From contig DATCFY010000058.1 of NCBI GenBank assembly GCA_036509255.1, positions 1-64,000 of the forward strand: 64,000 bases of DNA. Reading direction: 5' to 3'. A program made the translations under genes and the position numbers. This DNA comes from RYN-230 sp036509255. Its GTDB lineage: Bacteria > Actinomycetota > Actinomycetes > Streptosporangiales > Streptosporangiaceae. The notes beneath the pieces are model-generated. The model did no database searches. It had not been told where the DNA came from and worked only from the letters and a program-made list of their open reading frames with translations. Position 1 is the first letter of the stretch. Every line of letters begins with the position of its first letter. Positions 24,633 through 31,900 of the stretch are shown here, piece by piece.

Positions 24633-25068
24633 TCGCCTGATGGCGGAGCTGGGTGAGGCTGTCCGCGCCGCGCGGGCCGTTCCGCCCGAGTTCACCGAGA
24701 CGGGCAAGGCCGCGTATACCTGGCGCAACGTCGACGCTGAACTGGCTGCCCTGACGTTCGACTCAGCCGCCCAGGCGGCGGCCGTGCCGGCCGTCCGGGC
24801 GGAGGAAGCCAGCCCGCGGTTCCTGACGTTCGCGGGGTCGGAGCTCACGATCGAGCTGGAGATCGGCCCGGACTCGATCGTGGGCCAGATCGTCCCGCCG
24901 GCGCCCGGGCACGTGGACGCCTGCCCGGCCACCGGGGCGGCCGCGACCGCGGAGATCGACGAGATCGGCTGCTTCATCATCCGGCCGCTGCCGTCCTCGC
25001 CCTTCCGGCTGCACTGCCACACCACGGCCGGCGTCAGCGTCCTGACCACCTGGATCACATTGCAGTAG
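24607..25068 (+). CDS. 153-residue sigma-coupled protein of unknown function (candidate sigma partner)
   Basis: GTG at 24607 has GGAGGTGA directly upstream, and the gene overlaps the sigma gene by 26 nt in another frame. The N-terminal part (ADDRLMAELGEAVRAARAV, then FTETGKAAYTWRNVDAELAALTFDS) is helical. The C-terminal part is beta-rich: LTFAGSELTIELEIG, IVGQIVPP, EIDEIGCFIIRPLPSSPFRLHC, VLTTWITL. I recall this TWR.vDaELA.L.fDS plus beta-sandwich arrangement beside actinobacterial sigma factors of the same type, but its role is not established to my knowledge. Neither a membrane segment nor a HxxxCxxC zinc motif of known anti-sigma factors is present. It is a candidate inhibitor or sensor, and a candidate protease substrate. 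Confidence 0.8.
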   Translation: MTSQQWADDRLMAELGEAVRAARAVPPEFTETGKAAYTWRNVDAELAALTFDSAAQAAAVPAVRAEEASPRFLTFAGSELTIELEIGPDSIVGQIVPPAPGHVDACPATGAAATAEIDEIGCFIIRPLPSSPFRLHCHTTAGVSVLTTWITLQ

Positions 25069-25079
25069 CGGCGACTCCC

Positions 25080-25111
25080 CCGGCCCCGGCCGCAGTTCCG
25101 GCCGGGGCCGG
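25080..25111 (+). terminator. terminator hairpin after the sigma operon
   Basis: A perfect 12-bp stem (CCGGCCCCGGCC with its complement, 25080-25091 and 25100-25111) closes an 8-nt loop, followed by an A-rich tail (CCCATAACAA). It ends the sigma/153-residue-protein transcript. Confidence 0.65.
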
Positions 25112-25140
25112 CCCATAACAATCCGCCGCAACGAAAACCG

Positions 25141-25171
25141 AGGCCCCGGGCGTGCCTACCACCCGGGGCCT
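25141..25171 (-). terminator. terminator hairpin for the convergent minus-strand gene
   Basis: AGGCCCCGGG (25141-25150) pairs with CCCGGGGCCT (25162-25171) around an 11-nt loop. Read on the minus strand the hairpin is followed by CGGTTTTCGTT, a partial U-tract, 23 nt after the stop of the gene at 25194-25622. Confidence 0.7.
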
Positions 25172-25193
25172 GGCTAGCGCTGAAGCGCAGTGC

Positions 25194-25622
25194 TCACAGC
25201 AGGATGAAGGGATCGCTCTGCTTGATCGAGACGATCTGGCCGTTGCCGGTGAAGAGCGCCGCCGTGTACTGGCACACGTGGCCTTTGACGCCAGCGGGCG
25301 GTGTCACCGTCTCCGAATGGTTGAATGTGTTGTACAGCGGCGACGGCGACTTCCAGTTGGCCGCGCTGCCGAACGTGTCGGTGCTCGCGTTGAGCACGCC
25401 GCCGGGCTTGAGCGACGCCGGGGCGGGCCCGCTAGCCGTCACGTCGGTGCAGGTGGTGTGCAGGGTGTAGGCACCGGTCAGCCCGGCACCGGCCACCATC
25501 TCAAGAGTGACGTCGAACGCCCCCCCACCGGGAGCGTTCGGCGCGTCATCCGCGATGTCAGAGACCGCGCCCGCGGCGTTCACGTAGAGGCTGGTGATCT
25601 TGGCGTCGTTGAAGTTTGGCAT
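25194..25622 (-). CDS. unknown 142-residue protein
   Basis: The product begins MPNFNDAKITSLYVNAAGAVSDI and is mostly beta-strand-like with alternating polar residues (FDVTLEMVAG, GAYTLHTTCTDV, VKGHVCQYTAALFTGNGQIVSIK). Two Cys occur (TTCTD and HVCQY) and could form a disulfide, but no signal peptide is visible with this start. ATG at 25622 follows AGGGGG. I do not recognise the family. A strong terminator follows it, and the DMFase-like gene lies 122 nt upstream on the same strand, so they may be co-expressed. Confidence 0.7.
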   Translation of the reverse strand: MPNFNDAKITSLYVNAAGAVSDIADDAPNAPGGGAFDVTLEMVAGAGLTGAYTLHTTCTDVTASGPAPASLKPGGVLNASTDTFGSAANWKSPSPLYNTFNHSETVTPPAGVKGHVCQYTAALFTGNGQIVSIKQSDPFILL

Positions 25623-25744
25623 GGTGCAATTCGCCCCCTGGCAGAAATGCAGGGCCGCCGGTCGCGGCGGCCGGGAGGCCTTTCCTCCCACCCGTGCAGA
25701 GCGCGGCGGGGCCGGTGAGATACAGCTCTGACCGGGCCACGTGC

Positions 25745-27367
25745 TTACAGCACCACTGGCGGCCAGAGGTTGTGCTGGGCGGCGATCGGATCGCCCGGCC
25801 ATTCGTGCATCGAGTCGAGGTTGTCGTGCGCGGGGAATTTCGCCGCGGCCGGGCCCTCGGCGAACCCGCGCAGCAGGTTGGTGGTCACCTGCCGGGTGAA
25901 CTCGCCCGCGTGCTTGTTCAGGCCGAACAGGCGCAGCCCGTTGCTGGCCGCCACCCACCGCATGGTGCCGGCGTTGAACACTCCCGCCCCGCCGCGGTGC
26001 GTGCAGTAGGCGGAGTCCGAGTAGCTGTTCACGCCGCGGCAGTTCAGCGGCGAGTGCGAGAGCACCTCCATCGGCCGCTCGACCGGGTAGACCGGGTTCA
26101 CCCGGTCGTACTCGATGCCGACCAGCCCGGTGAACTTGGCGCCCTTGCGGACCCCAGTGTGCGCGTAGATCCAGCTGTCCGGCGAGGCGACGACGTAGTC
26201 GGCGGTCACCGGGTTCGACTCGTACAGCGTCCCGGTCAGCGACGACTCCGGGTCCGGGCTGGGCGGCTCCCGCCAGTCGCTGGTCACCAGGGCGTTGTTC
26301 TTGCCGTACATCGGGTCCTGCAGGTAGCTCGTCTTGTAGCAGATGACCAGCCGCCCGGCCCCCAGCCGCGTACTGGCCATCCGGGTCCGCCGGAACAGCG
26401 TGTTCGCGCCCATGAAGGCGATGTTCATCCCCGCGTTCCGGGCCGCGGTGACGTGCGCGCGTTCCTGCGGGGTCCAGTACTCGTCGTGGCCCGGGGTGAA
26501 CAGCGCATGGGCCCCATCCAGCAGGTGCGGGTCGCCGTCGATGTCCATGCTGGTCACGTAGGCCAGCGGCAGGCCGGTCCGCTCAGCCAGCTCGATGGTC
26601 TTCCGCTCGTGGTACAGGAACATGTAGGCGCCGTTAGCGTCGTACGGCCGGTCCAGGCTTACCGCGAGGGACCGGTTGGCGTAATCCCCGACACCGTTAG
26701 GACCGTTATAGAGGTCGTAGCCACCCCAGGTGTTGTAGGCCTGCCAGGTTTCCACGCCGTTCTTGATCACGATCTTGCCGGAGGTGCTGGCCGACCGGAC
26801 GGTGACGGGCACGAACCGCTGGGCGCCGTTCTCCGCGTCCAGCCGGAACAGGTACGAGCCCTCCGGCCAGTCGTGCGTCGGCACGGTCAGGGATGGTTCC
26901 CACCTGGCTTCCACCGTGTTGGTCGGCCTGATCAGGTCCGGCTGGCGCTGCCGGTGCCCCTTCACCGTGGCCGACTTCCACAGCCGCCGCGCCTCGTCCC
27001 CGTGGTACCAGCCCATCCGGAACGCGCTGACCCGGAAGGAGCGGGCCGTGGTGGATACGTACAAGGTGATCGGCTCGCCGGGCAGCACGCTGGCCTGGCC
27101 CGCGTAGCCCACGATGGCGTCCGGGGCGCCGAGATGCCGGATGTTCCAGTGCGGGTCGCCCGGGAGATCGTTCTCGCTGACCGGGCCCCGTGCCTTCGCG
27201 CGCACAGCCTGCTCGTGGGCCTGGCCGGTGCTCCCGCTGCGGCCCACGGACCGGGCCGCCGCGCTGCACGCGGCGGCGCCCGCGGCGGTGGCCGCGGCCG
27301 CGATCCCGAAGAACGCCCGGCGCGAATAGCGCGCGTAGTGAGAGGGCCATCCCATGCGGTCCATCAT
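25745..27367 (-). CDS. Tat-exported lipoprotein with N,N-dimethylformamidase-beta-like C-terminal fold
   Basis: A 540-residue protein. The signal contains the twin-arginine motif SRRAFFG and a lipobox-like AAAC (Cys about residue 33), so a folded protein is exported and probably lipidated. The mature part has an Ig-like N-terminal domain (PGEPITLYVSTTARSFRVSAFRMGWYHGDEARRLW) and then the large DMFase-beta-like domain (TWQAYNTWGGYDLYNG; SMDIDGDPHLLDGAHALFTPGHDEYWT; NIAFMGANTLFRRTR). The GHDEYWT block is the family's glutamine-amidotransferase-like signature. Start uncertain: ATG at 27367, 27364 or 27355. It does not carry the alpha subunit of a true DMFase; amidase activity is unproven. Confidence 0.8.
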   Translation of the reverse strand: MMDRMGWPSHYARYSRRAFFGIAAAATAAGAAACSAAARSVGRSGSTGQAHEQAVRAKARGPVSENDLPGDPHWNIRHLGAPDAIVGYAGQASVLPGEPITLYVSTTARSFRVSAFRMGWYHGDEARRLWKSATVKGHRQRQPDLIRPTNTVEARWEPSLTVPTHDWPEGSYLFRLDAENGAQRFVPVTVRSASTSGKIVIKNGVETWQAYNTWGGYDLYNGPNGVGDYANRSLAVSLDRPYDANGAYMFLYHERKTIELAERTGLPLAYVTSMDIDGDPHLLDGAHALFTPGHDEYWTPQERAHVTAARNAGMNIAFMGANTLFRRTRMASTRLGAGRLVICYKTSYLQDPMYGKNNALVTSDWREPPSPDPESSLTGTLYESNPVTADYVVASPDSWIYAHTGVRKGAKFTGLVGIEYDRVNPVYPVERPMEVLSHSPLNCRGVNSYSDSAYCTHRGGAGVFNAGTMRWVAASNGLRLFGLNKHAGEFTRQVTTNLLRGFAEGPAAAKFPAHDNLDSMHEWPGDPIAAQHNLWPPVVL

Positions 27368-27514
27368 GAACCCGCGGCCGGAGTGATACCGGCAGCCGGG
27401 CCGACACGCACGAGCCGGATGACTTTTCTTGACCATTCCGATACCGGGCTGGCCACGGCACCCCGGCCCGCGCCGGGTGCCGTGAATCGGTACTGACCAC
27501 ACGTCCGGGGATGC

Positions 27515-27520
27515 CACAAT
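27515..27520 (+). promoter_or_regulatory. leaderless -10-like element of the PLD-family gene
   Basis: CACAAT ends 6 nt before the ATG at 27527. It fits the spacing of other leaderless genes in the window, but is a weaker -10. Confidence 0.35.
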
Positions 27521-27526
27521 CCGGAC

Positions 27527-29188
27527 ATGCTTCCAGGCGCTACCGACTCGGCTGACGATCCCCTCGAACAGGATGCTCCGGACCATCCGGTCGACGACCC
27601 GGCCATCGCGGCGTGGTTCCTGGGCGATGGCGACCGGGCTAACCCCGCGACTGACCTGCGGACCTTCACGATCGGGAACCTGGTCCAGCCGCTCGTGGAC
27701 GGGCGCAGCTACTTCGCCCGGCTGAACGCTGAACTGAACGCCACTGAGCCAGGTGACCAGGTCTACTTCCTGGACTTCCGCGGCGACCTGGATGAACTGC
27801 TCGATGGTCCCGGCTCGGCGGTCGGCGACGTGCTCGGCCGTGCCGCCCGCCGCGGGGTCAAGGTCTTCGGCCTGCTCTGGCGCTCCCAGCCCAAAGCGCT
27901 GCGCCAGTCCGAGGAGGCCAACGCGGAGTTCGTCCGCCAGATTGACGACGACGGCGGCCAGGTCCTGCTCGACGCGCGGACCCGCCGGGGCGGCAGCCAT
28001 CACCAGAAGCTGGTGGTGATCCGCCACCCGGGCGCCCCCGGCCGCGACGTCGCGTTCGTGGGCGGGATCGACCTGGGGCACGGCCGCAACGACGACTCCC
28101 GGCACGAGGGCGACGCGCAGGTGATGGATTTCCCGGCCAGCTACGGGCCGCGGCCACCCTGGCATGACATCCAGGCCGAGGTGCGCGGGGCCGCCGTGCA
28201 TGACCTGGAGCACACCTTCCGGGAACGCTGGTACGGCAGCAGTGTCCTGGACGTGCCCAGCCCGGTCCGCCAGCTCTACGACCGGGCGTACCACATGGGC
28301 GCGACGACCAGCCGCCCGCTGCCCGAGCCGGTACCGGACGAGAGCATGCCGCGCGGCACGCACGCGGTGCAGGTGCTGCGCACCTACCCGGCCCGGCTCC
28401 GCCGTTACCCGTTCGCGCCGCTCGGCGAGCGGAGCATCGCGCACGCGTACCGGAAGGCGTTCGAGCGGGCCCGCTGCCTGGTCTACCTGGAGGACCAGTA
28501 CTTCTGGTCGCGGCCGGTGGCCAACCTCATCGCGTCGGCCCTGCGCACCCATCCTGGCCTGCACGTCCTCGCGGTCGTGCCGCGATACCCGGACAACGAC
28601 GGCCCGGTCACCCGGATGCCCGGCCTGCTCGCCCGGCACGATGTCGTCCGCGCCTGCACCGCCGCGGGAGGTGACCGGTTCGCGATCTACGACCTGGAGA
28701 ACCACCAGGGCAACCCGGTCTACGTGCACGCCAAGATCGTGGTCGTGGACGACGTCTGGGCGATGGTCGGGTCGGACAACCTGAACCGGCGGTCCTGGAG
28801 CCACGACAGCGAGCTGTCCATCGGCGTGCTGGACGCGGAACCGGATCCCCGGGAGCCCCGTGACCCGGCCGGGCTGGGCGACGGGGCCCGGGTGTTCGCC
28901 CGCGACCTGCGTCTCCGGCTCTGCGGCGAGCACCTGGACCGGGATCCCGATGATGTGGCCGACCTGCTGAGCCCGGTGGACATGTTCGCGGCGTTCCGCA
29001 GGCAGGCCGGGCAGCTGGCGGCCTGGCACGACGGGGGCGGCACAGGAGAGCGCCCGCCCGGGCGGGTACTGCCGCACCGGCCCTACCGGCCGACGGTCAC
29101 CCAGCGGTGGTGGGCCGCTCCGCTGTACCGCCTGGTGTACGACCCGGACGGCCGGCCGCTGCGCGACCGGCTGCGCGGGCGCCTGTGA
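27527..29188 (+). CDS. phospholipase D-family protein
   Basis: A 553-residue protein with two HKD-type half-sites. The first is HHQKLVVIRHPG, with the Asp at the usual position replaced by Arg, followed by DVAFVGGIDL. The second is complete: HAKIVVVDDVWAMVGSDNLNRRSW. These form one active site with a phosphohistidine intermediate. Other family blocks are YFLDFRGDLDELL, RGVKVFGLLWRSQ, and YLEDQYFWS. No signal peptide is seen, so a cytoplasmic phospholipase or phosphatidyltransferase-like activity is likely. It is divergent from the DMFase-like lipoprotein. Confidence 0.88.
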   Translation: MLPGATDSADDPLEQDAPDHPVDDPAIAAWFLGDGDRANPATDLRTFTIGNLVQPLVDGRSYFARLNAELNATEPGDQVYFLDFRGDLDELLDGPGSAVGDVLGRAARRGVKVFGLLWRSQPKALRQSEEANAEFVRQIDDDGGQVLLDARTRRGGSHHQKLVVIRHPGAPGRDVAFVGGIDLGHGRNDDSRHEGDAQVMDFPASYGPRPPWHDIQAEVRGAAVHDLEHTFRERWYGSSVLDVPSPVRQLYDRAYHMGATTSRPLPEPVPDESMPRGTHAVQVLRTYPARLRRYPFAPLGERSIAHAYRKAFERARCLVYLEDQYFWSRPVANLIASALRTHPGLHVLAVVPRYPDNDGPVTRMPGLLARHDVVRACTAAGGDRFAIYDLENHQGNPVYVHAKIVVVDDVWAMVGSDNLNRRSWSHDSELSIGVLDAEPDPREPRDPAGLGDGARVFARDLRLRLCGEHLDRDPDDVADLLSPVDMFAAFRRQAGQLAAWHDGGGTGERPPGRVLPHRPYRPTVTQRWWAAPLYRLVYDPDGRPLRDRLRGRL

Positions 29189-29319
29189 CCCGCCCCGCCC
29201 GGCCGCGCCGAATTCTGCGCTGCGCGTCACAGAGCATCAGACAACCTCTGGCCGCGCTCAGGCGTCTGCAGAGGTACCAGCGCCGGGTGCTGGCCCGTGC
29301 AGCAGATGGATGGTGGCAG

Positions 29320-30306
29320 ATGAGATGGTTCCGATCCCCGCGACAGGGCCGCGTCAGCCTGGCCGCCGCGGCGGCCGTGCTCTGCGCCGGGGTCACCGGG
29401 GCCGTGGTCACCGGGACCGGCGCTCCGGCGCTGGCGGGTTCGTCGGGCGGCCAGCGCGCTGCGGCGGGCTCGATCGCGGTGAGCTGCCTCTCACCCGCCC
29501 ACCCGAAGCTGGCGGCCCGGATCTCCCGCGGCATTCATGCGGCGCTGAGCGGACGTTCGTCCACGGTGGGGCTGCGCGTGTACGACAAGAGCGAGGACCT
29601 GAACTGCTGGCTCAACACCACGATGCACTTCGACTCGGCCAGCGTGGTCAAGGTGATCATTCTGGGCACCCTGCTGCGTGAGGCTGAGACCCAGCACCGG
29701 CAGCTGACTGCATCCGAGTCGCGCCTGGCCCGGCTCATGATCACCCAGTCCAGCAACAATGCCGCCTCAGCGTTGTGGGCCCATGTGGGCCGCGGCCGGC
29801 TGCAGTACTTCCTCAGCCGCGCCGGGATGAAGCAGACCCATCTCGGGCCGGGCGGCTACTGGGGACTGACCCAGATCACCGCGCACGACGAACTGCTCCT
29901 GATGAACCTGCTCATGTACCCGAACACGGTGCTCAACCCGGGCTCCCGCGACATCGCGCTCAACCTGATGGCCCAGGTCATCCCCTCCCAGCGGTGGGGG
30001 GTGCCGGCCGGCGCACCCGCCAGCCTGACCGTGCACGTGAAGAACGGCTGGCTGCCGCTGGCCACCCACGGCTGGCGTATTAACAGCATCGGCTGCTTCA
30101 CCGGCCACCACCGCGGCTACAGCATCGTCGTCCTCACCGAGGACAACCCGACCATGGCGTACGGGATCACGACGATCCAGGGAGCCGCGGAGGTCATCCA
30201 CCGTCAGCTCAATCCCAACGCCACCGTGTTCAGCCCCGTACCGGCCCCGGCTCCGTCGTGGGGCACGCCGGACGAGCAGATCCCGCCCTCGCTCGGCGGC
30301 CGGTAG
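29320..30306 (+). CDS. secreted beta-lactamase-fold serine hydrolase-like protein
   Basis: A 328-residue protein. A positively charged start and hydrophobic segment (SLAAAAAVLCAGVTGAVVTGTGAPALAG, about 13-40) form a signal peptide. The penicillin-binding/class A beta-lactamase elements are present but modified: SVVK (Ser108-x-x-Lys111) is intact, SDN reads SNN (145-147), and KTG reads KNG (HVKNGW). Many actinobacteria encode such serine-hydrolase relatives. Its role could be D,D-peptidase or wall-related rather than drug resistance. ATG at 29320 is preceded by GGTGG; earlier ATGs are possible. Confidence 0.75.
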   Translation: MRWFRSPRQGRVSLAAAAAVLCAGVTGAVVTGTGAPALAGSSGGQRAAAGSIAVSCLSPAHPKLAARISRGIHAALSGRSSTVGLRVYDKSEDLNCWLNTTMHFDSASVVKVIILGTLLREAETQHRQLTASESRLARLMITQSSNNAASALWAHVGRGRLQYFLSRAGMKQTHLGPGGYWGLTQITAHDELLLMNLLMYPNTVLNPGSRDIALNLMAQVIPSQRWGVPAGAPASLTVHVKNGWLPLATHGWRINSIGCFTGHHRGYSIVVLTEDNPTMAYGITTIQGAAEVIHRQLNPNATVFSPVPAPAPSWGTPDEQIPPSLGGR

Positions 30307-30562
30307 GCCGCCATGACGGCGCGGACCCGCGCCCGATGACGGCTCCAGCGCCGGCCGGAAATTTTTCGCGGAACCGGGGAACCGCCACGGCCATCCCGCA
30401 CGTCTAAGGGATGCCTCTTCCCACCTGGGGCGCATGGTGAATGGTCGCCCGTACGACCCGGCGAGCAGCGCACAGCAGCCGGGCCGTGCGGGCGACGCCG
30501 TTCCGGGCCGCCCGTGGCGCCGATGGCGCCGATGGCGAAGCGTGAGGGCCAGGCGAGTCAGG

Positions 30563-31126
30563 TCACTCTGGCGTGCCAGGGCCCGAGGGGGGTGCGGCGG
30601 GCCGGTCCAGCCGGCGCAGGCCGGTGCGGTGACGCTCAGCCAGGTCCAGGTAGGTCTGCACCGCGTATTTGATCCATGACTGCTGGCGCAGGCCGGCGTC
30701 GGCGCGGATGGACGCGGGCACGCCGATGGCGAGGGCACCCGCCGGGACGGTCATGTCCTCGAGGACCAGCGCTGCCGCCGCGACCACTGCGCCTGCGGCC
30801 ACCCTGGCCCGGTTGAGGACCATTGACCCCGAGCCGATCAGGCAGCCGTCCTCCACCACGCATCCCTCCAGGTGCGCGCGGTGCCCGACGACGCAGTCCG
30901 CGCCGATCAGCGTGGGATGTTCCTCGGTCGTGTGCACAATCGTGCCGTCCTGGACCGACGTCCGCTCCCCCACCTTGATCAGGCCGTGATCCCCCCGCAG
31001 CACTGCTCCCGGCCACACCGAGGACCCGGCGGCGAGTTCCACCGCGCCGATCACCACGGCGTCCGGGTGAACGTAAGCCTGAGGGTCGATGGCGGGTGCG
31101 GCCTGGTCCAGTGCATAGATCGGCAC
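30563..31126 (-). CDS. gamma-class carbonic anhydrase family protein
   Basis: A 187-residue left-handed beta-helix hexapeptide protein. Its repeats include VIGAVELAAGSSVWPGAVLRGDHGLIKVGERTSVQDGTIVHTTEEHPTLIG, and the metal ligands are visible as VHTTEEH and GHRAHLEGC. The family (YrdA/PaaY/CamH-like) includes genuine carbonic anhydrases and uncharacterised zinc proteins. GTG at 31126 follows GGGGAAGTGAT and gives the usual N-terminus (PIYALDQAAPAIDP). It stands alone, with a roughly 430-bp spacer on its upstream side. Confidence 0.85.
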   Translation of the reverse strand: MPIYALDQAAPAIDPQAYVHPDAVVIGAVELAAGSSVWPGAVLRGDHGLIKVGERTSVQDGTIVHTTEEHPTLIGADCVVGHRAHLEGCVVEDGCLIGSGSMVLNRARVAAGAVVAAAALVLEDMTVPAGALAIGVPASIRADAGLRQQSWIKYAVQTYLDLAERHRTGLRRLDRPAAPPSGPGTPE

Positions 31127-31559
31127 AGCATCACTTCCCCGGAGTGTGTCTGTGGCGCGCAGCAGTGCGGCCACACGTCCCCCATCACGCATGGTCCCCG
31201 GACCAGCATTACATGGGCCTCACGGATCGGTACGGGCTCTCACTGGAGAAGTTGATCAAGTCACCCGTGGTAATCAGGCCGCATCCGGCCACCACGTGCG
31301 CCGCGCAACGGCGGCGAGTCCAGAGCCTGAGGGCATTGCAGCGCGGGCCGTACGTCCGTACCGCGCCGGACGTCTGTCACCACTTTCGCGCCGCAACCGA
31401 TTGTCCCCTTCTCCAGAGTTTTCGCGGAGGTTACGCGGTGATACGAAGGAGAAGACCACGCGGCGATTACGGGAAGAAACCGATCTTGCCAACCGCGGAT
31501 CGCGAGAGACATCAGTGTCACCGGAAAGCCGACTGATCATTCAGCCTCCGTCCGCCTGC
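31127..31559. other. intergenic region next to the thiolase breakpoint
   Basis: Open frames here have no recognisable protein character. The stretch at about 31390-31545 is less GC-rich than its surroundings and abuts the truncated thiolase, so it may be sequence brought in or left by the deletion. No insertion-sequence end or direct repeat could be recognised. Confidence 0.3.
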
Positions 31560-31853
31560 ATGGATACTGGACTGGACCGGACCGGCCTCAAGCTCGACGA
31601 GATCGACGTGTTCGAGGTGAACGAGGCCTTCGCGGCGCAGGCGCTGGCCGTGGTCCGCGAGCTCGGGCTGCCGCCCGAGCGGACCAACCCGAACGGCAGC
31701 GGCATCTCGCTGGGCCACCCGATCGGCGCAACTGGTGCGATCCTGGTAGTCAAGGCCCTGCACGAGCTGCACCGGACCGGAGGCCGGTACGCCCTCACCA
31801 CGATGTGCATCGGCGGCGGCCAGGGTATCGTCGCGATCTTCGAACGGGCCTAG
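31560..31853 (+). pseudogene. 3' remnant of an acetyl-CoA acetyltransferase (thiolase) gene
   Basis: About 97 codons match the C-terminal quarter of phaA/atoB-type thiolases: RTGLKLDEIDVFEVNEAFAAQAL, NGSGISLGHPIGATGA with the catalytic His, and TMCIGGGQGIVAIFE with the catalytic Cys. About 290 N-terminal residues, including the acyl-carrying Cys and loop domain, are missing. Similarity begins abruptly at about 31566. It lies 48 nt before phaC, as a thiolase would in a PHA operon, so the full gene was probably deleted. The preserved frame is notable. Confidence 0.8.
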
Positions 31854-31900
31854 CCCCCGAGTGGCCTGGTCCGGGTTTGTCCATCTCCAGGAGGTGCCCA

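Noticed and set aside
27368..29230. N-terminal 620-codon extension of the DMFase-like frame, antisense to the PLD gene
   Set aside because: The extension is shadow-like; a Tat signal with an internal ATG defines the true start near 27367, and the plus strand carries both HKD motifs.
31146..31559. In-frame upstream extension of the thiolase remnant
   Set aside because: No thiolase similarity or domain features before about 31560; kept as anonymous sequence.
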